NCBI RefSeq assembly: GCF_001591965.1
Contig: NZ_BCVX01000003.1
Location: 248,001-312,000 of the forward strand
Length of the DNA: 64,000 bases
Source: Lysinibacillus odysseyi 34hs-1 = NBRC 100172
GTDB lineage: Bacteria > Bacillota > Bacilli > Bacillales_A > Planococcaceae
Direction: 5' to 3'
Below, piece by piece: positions 27,572-39,688 of the stretch. Below the pieces are notes generated by a model. That model saw nothing but the letters and a program-made list of their open reading frames with translations, did no database searches and had not been told where the DNA came from. How positions within the stretch are numbered: the stretch's first letter is position 1; every line of letters begins with the position of its first letter. A program made the position numbers and the translations under genes.

Positions 27572-27799
27572 TTATCCCTCACCCATATTTGATGAAAATG
27601 GCTGCTTTGATCCATCCTCACCTACTATTGAAATAAGTTGCTGTTCCGCATTCGTAAGCTTTTCATGGCAAAATTGAGAAAGCTCCATTCCTTTTTTATA
27701 TAAATCGATTGCCTCTTCAAGAGGTACGTCTCCCTGCTCTAATTTACGGACAATTTCTTCTAAATCTGTCATCGCTGCCGCAAATGATTGCTGTGACAT
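27572..27799 (-). CDS. xseB: Exodeoxyribonuclease VII small subunit
   Basis: A small helical subunit of about 75 residues (FAAAMTDLEEIVRKLEQGD, the family signature). Three consecutive ATG codons follow AGGGGGA; the third (27799) has the best 7-nt spacing. The 5' end overlaps xseA's stop when the first ATG is used. It forms the complex with XseA. Confidence 0.95.
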   Translation of the reverse strand: MSQQSFAAAMTDLEEIVRKLEQGDVPLEEAIDLYKKGMELSQFCHEKLTNAEQQLISIVGEDGSKQPFSSNMGEG

Positions 27800-27801
27800 C
27801 A

Positions 27802-29145
27802 TCATTCCCCCTTTTTCTCTACTTCAAGTATTTTAGCCTTTGCTGCTCCATCATGAAACGTAACATCAATTACATCGTCCGGAGACAGTTGTTCAACTGA
27901 CTTTACTACCTGTCCATTTTTATAGGAAACATTAAATCCTTTATGCATAATCGCTAATGGATTTAACGCACTAAGTGTTCGGATTACACTATCAAACTGC
28001 TGCTTATTTTGCTGAATATTGGCAAAAACTGCCTTTGTAAGCTGTTGGGTCATAGTATCCAACTGCCTTTTTTCATAAGATACCTGTTGCTGTGGCGACT
28101 GCATGCGAAGATGGGACTGCAATCGTTCTAGAACATTCCGCTGCTTCATAAAATAAAGCGACGTACTATTCTGCAGCTGTGTATCCATTTGAGCCAGCTT
28201 TTCCGTAAATGGCCGATATAGCCGTTCCGGCATTGCGAGTGGATAAGCATTTTGCAGCTTTGTCAGACGGGTCCGCTCAAAATGAAGTCTTGCAGTCATC
28301 ATCTGGTGCATATGTGACTGCCCTTTGAGTACACGTTGATAGAGCTCCTGGCGATTCGGAACAGCCATTTCTGCCGCTGCTGTAGGCGTTGGTGCCCGTA
28401 AATCAGCAACAAAATCGGCAATGGTCGTATCTGTTTCATGGCCAACCGCACTGATGATTGGAATACGGCTTTCAAAAATAGCCCGTGCCACAATCTCCTC
28501 ATTAAATGCCCATAAATCCTCTATGGAACCGCCGCCCCTACCGACAATCAGCACATCGCACATCGCTTGTTTATTAGCCAATTGAATGTTTTTCGCTATA
28601 TCCGCAGCTGCGCCTGCACCTTGAACAAGTGTGGGATATACGCAAATCTCAGCCTGTCGATAACGCCGCCCAATCGTCGTACAAATATCACGAATGGCTG
28701 CCCCTGTCGTCGCTGTCAAAACACCGATTGTTTGAGGATACAACGGAATCGGCTGTTTAAAATTAGGATTAAAAAGGCCTTCTTTCTGTAAACGTTCCTT
28801 CAATTGATTGAACGCAATGAATAGGCCGCCTACTCCGTCCGGTTCCATCGTCTGCGCGTATAATTGATACGTGCCCCCTACTTCATATACATTAACGTCC
28901 CCACGTATGAAGACCTGCATGCCTTCTTCAGGACGGAATGAGAGCCTCGCTGCCTGATTGCGGAACATCGTCGCATTAATACGCGCTCCGTCATCCTTCA
29001 ATGTAAAATATATATGTCCAGATGTATGGATCTTGACGTTCGACAACTCCCCTTTTACATATACTTCCCGGAGGTGCGGGTCAGCCTCAAATTTTCGTTT
29101 AATATATTTTGTCAGCGCTTTTACGGTCAAGTATGAAGACGACAT
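27802..29145 (-). CDS. xseA: Exodeoxyribonuclease VII large subunit
   Basis: A 447-residue catalytic subunit degrading single-stranded DNA. An N-terminal OB fold (LREVYVKGELSNVKIHTSGH near residue 20) is followed by the nuclease core (TGAAIRDICTTIGRR, VGRGGGSIEDLWAFNEE, SAVGHETDTTIADFVADLRA) and a C-terminal coiled-coil. Full length. Starts the xseA-xseB-ispA-dxs-tlyA run. Confidence 0.97.
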   Translation of the reverse strand: MSSSYLTVKALTKYIKRKFEADPHLREVYVKGELSNVKIHTSGHIYFTLKDDGARINATMFRNQAARLSFRPEEGMQVFIRGDVNVYEVGGTYQLYAQTMEPDGVGGLFIAFNQLKERLQKEGLFNPNFKQPIPLYPQTIGVLTATTGAAIRDICTTIGRRYRQAEICVYPTLVQGAGAAADIAKNIQLANKQAMCDVLIVGRGGGSIEDLWAFNEEIVARAIFESRIPIISAVGHETDTTIADFVADLRAPTPTAAAEMAVPNRQELYQRVLKGQSHMHQMMTARLHFERTRLTKLQNAYPLAMPERLYRPFTEKLAQMDTQLQNSTSLYFMKQRNVLERLQSHLRMQSPQQQVSYEKRQLDTMTQQLTKAVFANIQQNKQQFDSVIRTLSALNPLAIMHKGFNVSYKNGQVVKSVEQLSPDDVIDVTFHDGAAKAKILEVEKKGE

Positions 29146-29263
29146 GTCTGCGCCCCCTTTACTTTTATGTATTTGCTAGTTTTGGTTGAATAGATGCTAT
29201 CAAAGCTACATGCACTTTTCCCAAGATGGGCTTGTGCGCCATCCTTTTCTATTCTGTACCAAA

Positions 29264-29300
29264 AGAAAAGGGTGTCTTTTTGGCATTTAGACACCCTTAT
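29264..29300 (-). terminator. Terminator after folD
   Basis: A 10-bp perfect stem AAGGGTGTCT/AGACACCCTT with an 11-nt loop, then TTTTCTTTT on the minus strand, 17 bp past the folD stop. Confidence 0.8.
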
Positions 29301-29316
29301 CAATACTCCATCTATT

Positions 29317-30192
29317 TTACATGTTTTTTTCTGCTTTGTCCTGTTCCAACTTTTTTTCTGCAGCTTGGACAGTGTTTTCGAGCAGCATTGTAATCGTCAT
29401 AGGACCCACACCGCCCGGAACAGGTGTAATATGTGATGCTGCATCCGCCACATCCGCAAAATCTACATCACCGCATAGCTTATTGTTTTCATCACGGTTG
29501 ATGCCTACATCGATGACTACAGCACCCGGCTTAATATGCTCTTTTGTTATAAAGTTGGCACGGCCTACTGCTGCAATTAAAATATCGGCCTGTTTTGTGA
29601 AAGAAGGCAGATCAGGTGTTTTTGAATGTGTATATGTGACTGTCGCATCCTTTTGAAGAAGGAGCTGTCCCATCGGCTTGCCGACAATATGGCTGCGCCC
29701 AACAATCACGGCATGTTTTCCTGCTACTTCAATTCCTGAATGCTCTAAAAGTTTCATGACACCAAATGGAGTACATGGCAAGTACGTATCTTGTCCTAGC
29801 ATCATTTTCCCTACGCTTACCGGTGAAAAGCCATCTACGTCTTTTTCTGGAGAAATCGTTGCGATAACGGCTTCTTCATCAATATGTTTTGGGAGAGGCA
29901 GCTGTACAAGAATACCGTGAATATCTTCACGTTCATTTAAACCTCGAATTTGATCTAGTAAGGCTTCCTGTGTCACATCTTCCGGCAGTTTGATTAATTC
30001 CGAAAACATACCGATTGCTTCACAGGATTTTTGTTTGTTCGCAACGTATGTTTTACTCGCCGGGTTTTCTCCGACAAGAACCACCGCAAGGCCAGGGATG
30101 ATGCCTTGCTCCTTCAGTTTTTCCACACGTTTTTCTACTGACTTACGAATTTCTTGACCAATTTCTTTACCGTTAATGATTGCACTTGACAT
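29317..30192 (-). CDS. folD: Bifunctional methylene-THF dehydrogenase / cyclohydrolase FolD
   Basis: A 291-residue NADP-dependent enzyme interconverting C1-tetrahydrofolates. The start at 30192 ([12 protein letters not shown]) lies 7 nt after AAGGAG; an in-frame ATG eight codons upstream has no site. Signatures: [19 protein letters not shown] with the catalytic Lys near residue 54, [15 protein letters not shown], and [18 protein letters not shown]. Downstream of nusB. It uses methylene-THF such as that made by the Gcv system at 53-57 kb. Confidence 0.97.
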   Translation of the reverse strand: MSSAIINGKEIGQEIRKSVEKRVEKLKEQGIIPGLAVVLVGENPASKTYVANKQKSCEAIGMFSELIKLPEDVTQEALLDQIRGLNEREDIHGILVQLPLPKHIDEEAVIATISPEKDVDGFSPVSVGKMMLGQDTYLPCTPFGVMKLLEHSGIEVAGKHAVIVGRSHIVGKPMGQLLLQKDATVTYTHSKTPDLPSFTKQADILIAAVGRANFITKEHIKPGAVVIDVGINRDENNKLCGDVDFADVADAASHITPVPGGVGPMTITMLLENTVQAAEKKLEQDKAEKNM

Positions 30193-30225
30193 GTTGTTAC
30201 TCCTTCCAATGTTCACCGAATCTTT

Positions 30226-30606
30226 TTAGTGTGTAAATTTAGAAAGTACACCGTTTACAAACTTGCTTGATTTTTCGTCCCCGTAGACTTTACTAAGCTC
30301 TATTGCTTCGTTCAATACTACTCGTTCGGGTGCATCCTGCATATATAACAGTTCGTAAACGGATAAGCGTAAAACAGTTCTTTCAATTTTTGGTAGACGG
30401 CTCAGTGTCCAGTTTTCTAGCTTTTCTTCCAGCGCTGCGTCGATTTTCTCTTTATGTTCAATTGTCCCGCGTACAAGCTGTTCAAAAAAAGCATTTGTCT
30501 CCTGCTCTTCTAGAACATGTTCGATTGCTTCCTCGATTGAAAGCTCGGTGCTGTCTAATTGAAACAGTACTTGCAACGCCTTAGCGCGCGCTTCATGTCG
30601 TTTCAT
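30226..30606 (-). CDS. nusB: Transcription antitermination factor NusB
   Basis: A 126-residue all-helical protein that binds boxA with S10. Family features: RHEARAKALQVLFQLD at the start, LSRLPKIERTVLRLSVYEL and AIELSKVYGDEKSSKFVNGVL near the end. Normal length, AAGGAG site. In B. subtilis asp23 (yqhY) directly precedes nusB; here a 5.3-kb peptidase/glp block intervenes. Confidence 0.96.
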   Translation of the reverse strand: MKRHEARAKALQVLFQLDSTELSIEEAIEHVLEEQETNAFFEQLVRGTIEHKEKIDAALEEKLENWTLSRLPKIERTVLRLSVYELLYMQDAPERVVLNEAIELSKVYGDEKSSKFVNGVLSKFTH

Positions 30607-30863
30607 ACATTAAATCTCCTTCTTGTTTACATTACTTTTTATGATAGCATATTTTCTGTTGTGGTACACCGCTACCATAAACTTTTCCTACGAATAACGT
30701 CTCATTTTAGCAAAAACCCTTCCTTTTAGACAAGTATGACAGATTTATCAATGCTTAGCTAAAATTTGAACAGCAGAGAAAAGAAGTACCTATCCTCTGA
30801 AATAGCTCATGTATTTGACCTTCTACTGCTTACACTAATGCTGCTAAAAATTAAACGTATAAA
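30607..30863. other. Intergenic region upstream of nusB
   Basis: No gene supported. A -10-like TATCAT lies near 30643 on the minus strand, but its -35 is not clear. A 64-codon plus-strand frame here overlaps the peptidase 3' end and has no support. Confidence 0.35.
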
Positions 30864-30898
30864 AAAAGTGAACGCATCATATAATCGCCCACTTCTCT
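30864..30898 (-). terminator. Probable terminator after the M20 peptidase
   Basis: An imperfect stem (AAGTG/CACTT plus an inner CG pair, two mismatches) is followed on the minus strand by TTTTTTTATA, about 25 bp past the peptidase stop. Confidence 0.4.
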
Positions 30899-30921
30899 TT
30901 GCCATTTTTTTTGGCCCATTT

Positions 30922-32052
30922 CTAGCACTCCTCTATTACTTCCAATACCGTTTTCGTTAAGAGGGTAAAGCGTTCAATGATATGCTCTTTTTCAATGTGC
31001 TCACTCTCCGCATGGATGCCCTCTCCGACAAGCCCTAATCCATCCAGCGTCCGGACAAGAGGTGCTGTAAAGTTCCCATCACTTGCCCCGCCTACCTTTG
31101 CCTCATGCAGGTCTACTCCAATTTCATGCGCCTCCTCTTTAGCTATGCCAAATAATTGAGCCGTTTGTTTTGTTCTTTCCATCGGAGGTCTATTAATACC
31201 GCCTTCTACTTTAATGTGTACTCTTTCATCATGGGGCTTTATTTCTTCAAAATAATCATCAATTTTGCGTTGCTCCTTCGTTGTTGCAGCCCGTACATCT
31301 ATACCTAAATGTGCTTCGTTCGGTACTACATTTAACTTGCCTCCACCTTGGATCATTCCAACATTCAAAGTGGTTCCTTTGTCATAGTCCGTCAACCCTT
31401 CAATATCCAAAATCTGCTTTGCCGCTTCTTTAATAGCACTGACACCTTCTTGTGGGTTGTTTCCAGCATGCGCTGAACGCCCTTCTAGCGTAAGCAAATA
31501 TTTTGCTGTTCCTTTCCGAGCTGTCTTTACATCACCCGAGCCGACAACAGGCGGCTCTAAAATAAATGCCGCTATGCTTTTTGCAGCTTCTGCCTCCAGA
31601 AAGGGACGGGATGTTGTGCTGCCGATTTCCTCATCACTATTAATAAAAAGCACAATTTTTTTGCTCAATGATAAATTAAATTCATCCACATATTTCAGCA
31701 GCCAAATAGCACTGATCAAGCTTGCCTTCATATCTAAAATACCAGGGCCATAGATTTTATCTGAAGTCTCTCTATATGCAATAACACCTTGGTCCCATAC
31801 CGTGTCATAATGACCTACAAGCAGCACCTGCTCTGTTGCATTCCCGTATGTGAACTTTAAGTGATTCCCCACTTCTGCCATTTCTATTTCCTCTGCCTTT
31901 TTACCGAAGTATGATTTAAACATTCCTTGGAGTACATCTTTGCACTGATCTGCTAATTCTTTTTGAAGAGAAGGAGATTCGGCTATTACAAGGCGTTTCA
32001 TATCTTCGATTATCTCTCTTTCATTAGAACGAAAGTACTGTTGCATCTCCAT
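30922..32052 (-). CDS. M20-family metallopeptidase (carboxypeptidase G2-like)
   Basis: A 376-residue zinc exopeptidase of the M20A type. Metal and catalytic residues are visible: GHYDTVW (His and Asp), GPGILDMKAS (bridging Asp), NSDEEIGS (catalytic Glu and ligand), EPPVVG, and HAESEHI near the C-terminus. The dimerisation domain includes RSAHAGNNPQEGVSA. No signal peptide, so it probably acts on peptides or N-acyl/glutamyl substrates in the cytosol. Downstream of glpK after a terminator, so not clearly part of glycerol metabolism. Substrate unknown. Confidence 0.88.
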   Translation of the reverse strand: MEMQQYFRSNEREIIEDMKRLVIAESPSLQKELADQCKDVLQGMFKSYFGKKAEEIEMAEVGNHLKFTYGNATEQVLLVGHYDTVWDQGVIAYRETSDKIYGPGILDMKASLISAIWLLKYVDEFNLSLSKKIVLFINSDEEIGSTTSRPFLEAEAAKSIAAFILEPPVVGSGDVKTARKGTAKYLLTLEGRSAHAGNNPQEGVSAIKEAAKQILDIEGLTDYDKGTTLNVGMIQGGGKLNVVPNEAHLGIDVRAATTKEQRKIDDYFEEIKPHDERVHIKVEGGINRPPMERTKQTAQLFGIAKEEAHEIGVDLHEAKVGGASDGNFTAPLVRTLDGLGLVGEGIHAESEHIEKEHIIERFTLLTKTVLEVIEEC

Positions 32053-32083
32053 ACTGCCAGCCCCTTTTTTCTTTTTTTACCCA

Positions 32084-32118
32084 ATGTAAAAGGTCTCCAT
32101 CCTCAAAGAATAGAGACC
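32084..32118 (-). terminator. Terminator after glpK
   Basis: A 6-bp stem GGTCTC/GAGACC with a 15-nt loop, then TTTTACATT on the minus strand, just past the glpK stop. Short stem, so moderate strength. Confidence 0.55.
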
Positions 32119-32124
32119 ACTAGA

Positions 32125-34421
<2,297 letters not shown>

Positions 34422-34449
34422 ACATGGTCCTCCCCTGCTGTCGTATCAT

Positions 34450-36078
34450 TTATACTTTTACTTTTGCTAGTTCTGCTTCAAGCTCATTTGTATATTTAGT
34501 TTTTTCTTCTTCCTTCCAGCCGAATATACGCTGCATCTCCTCTATAACCGCTTCTTTATAAGTTTCCACTGTTGCGATATTGAAGAACATCGTACCTGTC
34601 CGTCTCACAAAGAAATCTTCCGGCTTTGCTACACTCTCATGATGGATGCCATAAAGAAGCTCTGCATAAATCATAGGCGGCAAGCCTTTTGCTTTCTTTG
34701 TATAACTTAATACAGTATCAATATTCGTCCCGTATAATCTCGCAAGGCGCTCACTTTCCTTCTCCGTCAGGCCATGAGCCATTCCTTTTTTGATGCTCTG
34801 CTGAATATAGGCTTCAAAATGTTTGGAGCCGCTCAAATCTCCTCCGGAAATTGGTATCTTTTTCGTAGTGCATGGTCGGTATGTTTTACCGTATTCACCT
34901 TCAAGCTGTTTTACAATCAAATTGACGATTTTTTCAGCCATTTTACGGTATCCTGTCAGTTTTCCACCTGCTATTGTAATAACACCGCCGGCAGATTGCC
35001 ATATTTCATCCTTGCGGGATATTTCAGAAGGTCCTTTTCCTTCTTCATGAATAAGCGGACGCACCCCAGCCCATGTAGATTCAATATGCTCCTGAGTCAA
35101 ATTAGTTGTCGGGAACATATAGGCAATAGCTTTTAACAAATAATCAATGTCGGACTGCTCAGCCTTGATGTCTTTCGGATCTCCTTCATAAAATGTATCC
35201 GTTGTACCGACATACGCCTTTCCTTCCCGTGGTATCGCGAATACCATTCGCCCATCTTCCGTATCAAAATAAATAGCTTGCTTCAATGGGAAATCGGACT
35301 GGTCAAATACAACATGGACACCTTTTGATAAAATCAAATGCTTACCGCTTACTTCTTCGTCCATTTTGCGAACTTCATCCACCCATGGGCCTGCTGCGTT
35401 AACTACTTTTCTTGCTTTAAATGTATGGCTTTTACCTGTTAGTTGGTCTTCACCGACAACCTCTTTAAATGCAAGGTTAGTTGTATTGATGCCCACTGCT
35501 TTCATGTAATTAAAAAGCACCGCTCCCCGTTCATTAGCAGCCTTCATGACTTCAATTGTGAGGCGGGCATCATCTGTCCGATACTCTACATAGACACCGC
35601 CGCCTAAAAGGCCGTCTTTCTTTACAAGCGGCTCTCTCTCCATCGTCTCTTCCTGTGAAAGCATAAAGCGGCGCTCACCTTTTTTCACACCTGCGAGCAC
35701 ATCATATACCTTTAGTCCAAGAGCAGTCGTAAACTTCCCGAATGTTCCTCCCTTATGAAACGGAAGAAGCATCCATACAGGTGTCGTCACATGCGGCCCG
35801 TTCTCATAAACGATCGCACGTTCACGACCTAGCTCTGCTACTTCTTTTATTTCGAATTGCTTTAAATATCGAAGTCCGCCATGCACAAGCTTCGTTGAGC
35901 GGCTGGATGTCCCCTCAGCAAAATCCTGCATCTCTAGTAACACTACAGATAAGCCCCGTGCAGCTGCATCAAGAGCAATACCTGCTCCTGTAATACCTCC
36001 TCCAATAACAAGTAAATCAAATGTTTCATCAGTTGCCCGATCTATTTGTTCGTGACGATTCAGTACTGAAAAATTCAT
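34450..36078 (-). CDS. glpD: Aerobic glycerol-3-phosphate dehydrogenase
   Basis: A 542-residue FAD enzyme passing electrons from glycerol-3-phosphate to menaquinone at the membrane. FAD motif [21 protein letters not shown] near residue 22, [16 protein letters not shown] near 60, [21 protein letters not shown]-type substrate region near 255, and [14 protein letters not shown] near 365. First gene of the glp operon. No GlpP gene is in the window, although GlpP-type antitermination is typical in Bacillus. Confidence 0.96.
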   Translation of the reverse strand: MNFSVLNRHEQIDRATDETFDLLVIGGGITGAGIALDAAARGLSVVLLEMQDFAEGTSSRSTKLVHGGLRYLKQFEIKEVAELGRERAIVYENGPHVTTPVWMLLPFHKGGTFGKFTTALGLKVYDVLAGVKKGERRFMLSQEETMEREPLVKKDGLLGGGVYVEYRTDDARLTIEVMKAANERGAVLFNYMKAVGINTTNLAFKEVVGEDQLTGKSHTFKARKVVNAAGPWVDEVRKMDEEVSGKHLILSKGVHVVFDQSDFPLKQAIYFDTEDGRMVFAIPREGKAYVGTTDTFYEGDPKDIKAEQSDIDYLLKAIAYMFPTTNLTQEHIESTWAGVRPLIHEEGKGPSEISRKDEIWQSAGGVITIAGGKLTGYRKMAEKIVNLIVKQLEGEYGKTYRPCTTKKIPISGGDLSGSKHFEAYIQQSIKKGMAHGLTEKESERLARLYGTNIDTVLSYTKKAKGLPPMIYAELLYGIHHESVAKPEDFFVRRTGTMFFNIATVETYKEAVIEEMQRIFGWKEEEKTKYTNELEAELAKVKV

Positions 36079-36190
36079 GTGTCATCAATCCTTTCGTCAA
36101 TTTCCATACATATTGAGCATTCCCTAAATATCCTAAACAAAAACTCATTACTTTTCAGTTTGATGCGCCTATTCAGCCGAATAAAAATAA

Positions 36191-36230
36191 AAAAGCAGGG
36201 AATGTCTTACTTCAACATTTCCTGCTTTTT
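36191..36230 (-). terminator. Terminator after asp23
   Basis: An 11-bp stem (GCAGGGAATGT/ACATTTCCTGC, one G-U) followed by CTTTTTTATTTTTAT on the minus strand, 11 bp past the asp23 stop. T-rich on both strands. It could also act as the leader terminator of glpD only if glp transcription began inside asp23. Confidence 0.75.
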
Positions 36231-36240
36231 TATTGTATGA

Positions 36241-36639
36241 TTAAGCTTCGTCTTTTTCGAACTGAATGCCTGTAATATGTACATTCACTTCATTCGTTTC
36301 GATCGCTGTCATATTCTGAATCGCTTGTCTGATGGATGTTTGGACGCCTTTAGCTACTTTTGGAATCGAGTAGCCGTATTTTACTGAACAAAATACATCA
36401 ACCGCAATGAGTCCCTCTTCTGTCATTGAAGCTTTAATGCCTTTTGAATGCACTTTTTTACCAAAGCGCTCTACAACACCAGACGCAAAATTACCGCGCG
36501 TCGCAGCTACACCTTCGACCTCCGTAGTCGCAATACCGGCGATGACTTCCAGCACTTCCGAAGCTACTTCGATACGGCCAAGTTCCTCTTTGCCTGTTGG
36601 TGTAGGTTGTACAAATGATGTTGGTTGTTTTTCAGCCAT
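36241..36639 (-). CDS. yqhY: Asp23/Gls24-family envelope stress protein (YqhY)
   Basis: A 132-residue Asp23-family protein. Start at 36639 (MAEKQPTSFVQ) behind AGAGGAT; the in-frame ATG at 36672 lacks a site. Family core: LGRIEVASEVLEVIAGIATTEVEGVAA, KGIKASMTEEGLIAVDVFCSV-like strands and VNVHITGIQF at the end, each shown in part. YqhY is linked to acetyl-CoA carboxylase control in B. subtilis, which fits its place next to accBC. Cytosolic. Confidence 0.9.
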   Translation of the reverse strand: MAEKQPTSFVQPTPTGKEELGRIEVASEVLEVIAGIATTEVEGVAATRGNFASGVVERFGKKVHSKGIKASMTEEGLIAVDVFCSVKYGYSIPKVAKGVQTSIRQAIQNMTAIETNEVNVHITGIQFEKDEA

Positions 36640-36663
36640 AATTAACATCCTCTCTTTACAATT

Positions 36664-36679
36664 ACCGGACAAGTCCGGT
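36664..36679 (-). repeat. 16-bp palindrome in the asp23 leader
   Basis: ACCGGAC-AA-GTCCGGT, perfect arms with a two-base centre, between the asp23 promoter and ribosome site. It could be a protein operator; a 2-nt loop makes an RNA hairpin less favourable. Confidence 0.5.
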
Positions 36680-36712
36680 CATATACGTCAAATTTCTACT
36701 TTCTCGCCCCTT

Positions 36713-36741
36713 ATTATACACCATTTTCCTGTTAATGTGAG
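36713..36741 (-). promoter_or_regulatory. SigA-type promoter for asp23
   Basis: Perfect -10 TATAAT (36713-36718), 17-bp spacer, -35 CTCACA (36736-36741, 4/6), about 75 bp before the asp23 start. Confidence 0.6.
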
Positions 36742-37024
36742 ATGAAAACCCCGCCTATTTTGAAACTCTCCATTTCTTTTAAAAAGGGATACATACATAT
36801 GTATCTTCCTAATCACTAAGGGGGAAAGAGTGCTAAATGGAGTGTCTGGAAGCTTACAACCACTAGCAATCAAGCCTCGGTACCTTACGTAAAAGAAAGC
36901 TATTTGTAAATAGTTTGGCTGGCAGGAAAAAAGAGCAGGTGAAACCCCCTTTTTAAGGAGGTTCCTCTATGATAAACACGCAGTATTGCGGGAAGCTTCC
37001 AACAGGGCAATTTTAGCTGCCCGT
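36742..37024. other. Unassigned region between accC and asp23, with a short SD-led ORF
   Basis: About 280 bp that no gene explains. At 36969-37016 the plus strand carries AAGGAGG, 7-nt spacing, then a 15-codon frame MINTQYCGKLPTGQF. Its stop overlaps a hairpin (GGGCA/TGCCC), followed by a second small hairpin (CCCGTT/AACGGG) with an A-rich loop. There is also a palindrome ATACATATGTAT near 36794. I could not match it to any riboswitch or ncRNA class. It may be a small RNA, a leader-peptide unit or decayed DNA. Confidence 0.4.
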
Positions 37025-37075
37025 TATAAAAAACGGGGGCTGCCATGAAAGTATCTGCTTTCATGACAACCCCCT
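37025..37075 (-). terminator. Terminator after accC
   Basis: A long stem (GGGGG..CATGAAAG / CTTTCATG..CCCCC with small internal mismatches) followed on the minus strand by GTTTTTTATAA, about 10 bp past the accC stop. Confidence 0.8.
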
Positions 37076-37083
37076 TCCAGCCG

Positions 37084-38451
37084 TTATTTAGCTTTTTCAG
37101 CTATACCCAATACATCGTTTTCTTCAAGGAACTTCGTATTGAACTTCGCTGATTTGAATACTTCATTGTTCATCAATGCCAGGTGGAATGGAATCGTCGT
37201 GTTGATCCCTGGGCCTGATACCTCGAACTCTGAAAGTGCACGGTTCATTTTTGCTATTGCTTCTTCACGCGTGTCCGCATGTACAATAAGCTTTGCCACC
37301 ATTGAATCATAATACGGCGGGATTGTGTAGCCGGCATATACAGCGGAATCGATCCGTACGCCGTATCCTCCTGGCGTAATGTACGTATCTACTGTACCTG
37401 CAGAAGGCATAAAGTTTTTATATGCATTTTCAGCATTAATACGGCACTCGATTGCCCAGCCATTGATTTTGATGTCTTCCTGTTTAAATGGAAGCTCTGC
37501 ACCTGCAGCGATTTTCAGCTGTTGCTGAACAAGATCTACACCTGTAATCATTTCTGTAACAGGGTGCTCTACCTGGATACGAGTATTCATTTCCATGAAG
37601 TAGAATTTGTCATCCTGATAATCATAGATAAACTCGATCGTACCAGCACCTTCATAATTACAAGCCAGCGCAGCTTTAACCGCTGCTTCTCCCATTTCTG
37701 CACGGCGTTCTGGTGATAATGCCGGAGATGGCGCTTCCTCTACAAGTTTTTGCATACGGCGTTGCACTGTACAATCGCGTTCGCCAAGATGGACTACATT
37801 GCCATGGCTATCTGCCAACACTTGAATTTCACAGTGACGGAAGTATTCAATGAATTTCTCCAAATAGACGCCTGGGTTGCCGAATGCCGCCGCTGCTTCT
37901 TTTTGTGTAATTTCAATACCCTTTACAAGGTCTTCTTCCGTCCGGGCAACACGAATCCCTTTACCGCCGCCGCCGGCAGTAGCTTTAATGATGACAGGGT
38001 ATCCGATTTCGTTTGCCCATTCTTTTGCTGTTGCAATATCGGGAACAATGCCTGTACCAGGAACAAGTGGTACATTTGCTTTTTCCATCTCTGTACGTGC
38101 AACATCCTTAATTCCCATGATTTTGATGGAATGTGATGATGGACCGATGAACTTAATTCCGGCGTTTTCACATGCCTCCGCAAAATCAGCATTTTCTGCC
38201 AGGAAGCCATAGCCAGGGTGAATGCCGTCAGCACCTGTCTTTTGAGCCACACCTAATACAGCTGGGAAACTTAAATAGGAATCTTTCGATAATTTTGGAC
38301 CGATACAATATGCTTCATCAGCTAATTTTACATGAAGGGCCTCTGCATCTGCTTCTGAATATACTGCAACTGTTTGAATATCTAGTTCTTTACATGCACG
38401 AATGATGCGTACTGCGATTTCACCACGGTTTGCAATCAATACTTTTTTCAT
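37084..38451 (-). CDS. accC: Acetyl-CoA carboxylase, biotin carboxylase subunit
   Basis: ATP-grasp enzyme carboxylating biotin on AccB, the first half of malonyl-CoA synthesis. The 455-residue protein begins [19 protein letters not shown] and has the ATP-binding loop [16 protein letters not shown] near residue 160, [16 protein letters not shown] near 230, [20 protein letters not shown] near 288 and RIDSAVYAG near 350. Full length. Follows accB by 14 bp. Confidence 0.97.
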   Translation of the reverse strand: MKKVLIANRGEIAVRIIRACKELDIQTVAVYSEADAEALHVKLADEAYCIGPKLSKDSYLSFPAVLGVAQKTGADGIHPGYGFLAENADFAEACENAGIKFIGPSSHSIKIMGIKDVARTEMEKANVPLVPGTGIVPDIATAKEWANEIGYPVIIKATAGGGGKGIRVARTEEDLVKGIEITQKEAAAAFGNPGVYLEKFIEYFRHCEIQVLADSHGNVVHLGERDCTVQRRMQKLVEEAPSPALSPERRAEMGEAAVKAALACNYEGAGTIEFIYDYQDDKFYFMEMNTRIQVEHPVTEMITGVDLVQQQLKIAAGAELPFKQEDIKINGWAIECRINAENAYKNFMPSAGTVDTYITPGGYGVRIDSAVYAGYTIPPYYDSMVAKLIVHADTREEAIAKMNRALSEFEVSGPGINTTIPFHLALMNNEVFKSAKFNTKFLEENDVLGIAEKAK

Positions 38452-38465
38452 GTCAGCAGCGCTCC

Positions 38466-38960
38466 TTACTCAGGTTTTACTAGGAATAATGGTTGACCGT
38501 ATTCTACTAATTGTCCGTCTTTAACTAGTATTTCTACAATTTCACCTTTAATTTCAGCTTCAATTTCATTGAATAGTTTCATTGCTTCAACGATACATAC
38601 GATGGATTCGTCCCCCACTTTGTCCCCTACTTTTACATATGCAGGTGCATCCGGTGATGGAGCTTGATAGAATGTACCTACCATAGGTGAAGTAATTTTG
38701 TGAAGATCTGCATCTGCTACTACTGGAGCTGCTGGAGCCGCTTCTTCTTTTGCTTGAGCTGGTGCTGCCGGAGCTGGTGCCGCTGTTTGTTCTACAACAG
38801 GAGCTGGTGCCGGAGCTGCAGCCTTAGGTGCCACTATCTCTACAGCACCGCCGTTTTTCTTAAGCTTTACTTTAGAGCCGTCAGCTTCATACACGAACTC
38901 ATCGATTGAAGAAGCATCCACTAGTTTAATAATTTCACGGATCTCTTGGATTTTGAACAT
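38466..38960 (-). CDS. accB: Biotin carboxyl carrier protein of acetyl-CoA carboxylase
   Basis: A 164-residue carrier: N-terminal helical segment ([22 protein letters not shown] region), a long Ala/Pro/Glu-rich flexible linker (about residues 40-85), and a C-terminal biotinyl domain with the modified Lys in [13 protein letters not shown] near residue 130. Pairs with AccC. No FapR site was seen upstream. Confidence 0.96.
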   Translation of the reverse strand: MFKIQEIREIIKLVDASSIDEFVYEADGSKVKLKKNGGAVEIVAPKAAAPAPAPVVEQTAAPAPAAPAQAKEEAAPAAPVVADADLHKITSPMVGTFYQAPSPDAPAYVKVGDKVGDESIVCIVEAMKLFNEIEAEIKGEIVEILVKDGQLVEYGQPLFLVKPE

Positions 38961-39095
38961 TCGTAACTCTCCCTTGTATGTAATTTTTAAACTACGTTAT
39001 TTATTTTATAATTAAATCTGCTATTTTGAAATAGATATTTAAAAAATTAAATTAATTGCACATAAGTGAGGTCAAACGCTTACATTTTGTATGCA

Positions 39096-39141
39096 AAATT
39101 GCATCCTCTGCTATATAACACGTTGGCAAGAGATGCAATTT
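39096..39141 (-). terminator. Possible terminator after spoIIIAH
   Basis: A 10-bp inverted repeat AAATTGCATC/GATGCAATTT with a 26-nt loop lies 14 bp past the spoIIIAH stop. The following TTTTGCAT is a weak U-tract. Confidence 0.35.
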
Positions 39142-39154
39142 ACTTTTTCTATAT

Positions 39155-39688
39155 TTAGTAGTACTTAGGAGAATTATCTACAGATACCTGAATGCTAGAA
39201 TCAAGTTCCGTCATCACAAGATGAACAATTTCATTCGCCTGCTGTTTTGACATCTCTTCTGACATAACAGTGACATTTACTTTTTTGTCATCAATGCGGA
39301 CAAGTGCATCTGAATAACCAAGTGATTTAACCAGCATTTCAAGCATCGCCTCATTTGACTCCTGCTCGATCAGTGCATTCATTTCGTCGAATGCAGCGCT
39401 TTTTTCTTCAGCCGTATATTCATCCGATGCCATCTTCTGTGTCAGCTGTTCTCTTAATTGACTGCGCTCATTGCTCATTTCCAGACGGAATTCTTCAAAT
39501 GCATAACTGTCAGTTTGAGTTGTTTCTGCTTCATCCACCCCTGTCAGAATTGCTCCATCCAAGGAATCATCTGTAAAAATAGTAGTAAAGCTAAAATCAC
39601 CCGGTTTTTCAAATAAATAATAAACTGATATTACTGCTGTTAGACACACTAGTGTCAAAAACCAAACCGTTCTCTTTTTAACTTTCAT
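39155..39688 (-). CDS. spoIIIAH: Stage III sporulation protein AH
   Basis: A 177-residue mother-cell membrane protein that meets SpoIIQ across the engulfment membranes. A single N-terminal anchor (TVWFLTLVCLTAVISVYYLF, residues 7-26) is followed by a charged helical stretch and a C-terminal YscJ/FliF-like ring-forming domain (LVKSLGYSDALVRIDDKKVNV, SEEMSKQQANEIVHLVMTEL regions). About 40 residues shorter than B. subtilis SpoIIIAH. Overlaps spoIIIAG by 11 bases; last gene of the operon. Confidence 0.92.
   Translation of the reverse strand: MKVKKRTVWFLTLVCLTAVISVYYLFEKPGDFSFTTIFTDDSLDGAILTGVDEAETTQTDSYAFEEFRLEMSNERSQLREQLTQKMASDEYTAEEKSAAFDEMNALIEQESNEAMLEMLVKSLGYSDALVRIDDKKVNVTVMSEEMSKQQANEIVHLVMTELDSSIQVSVDNSPKYY

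Noticed and set aside
30766-30960. 64-codon plus-strand hydrophobic frame
   Set aside because: It runs into the 3' end of the M20 peptidase gene and across its terminator, with no ribosome site.
36780-36960. Possible cobalamin, SAM or THF riboswitch
   Set aside because: Conserved core motifs of these classes were looked for and not found on either strand.
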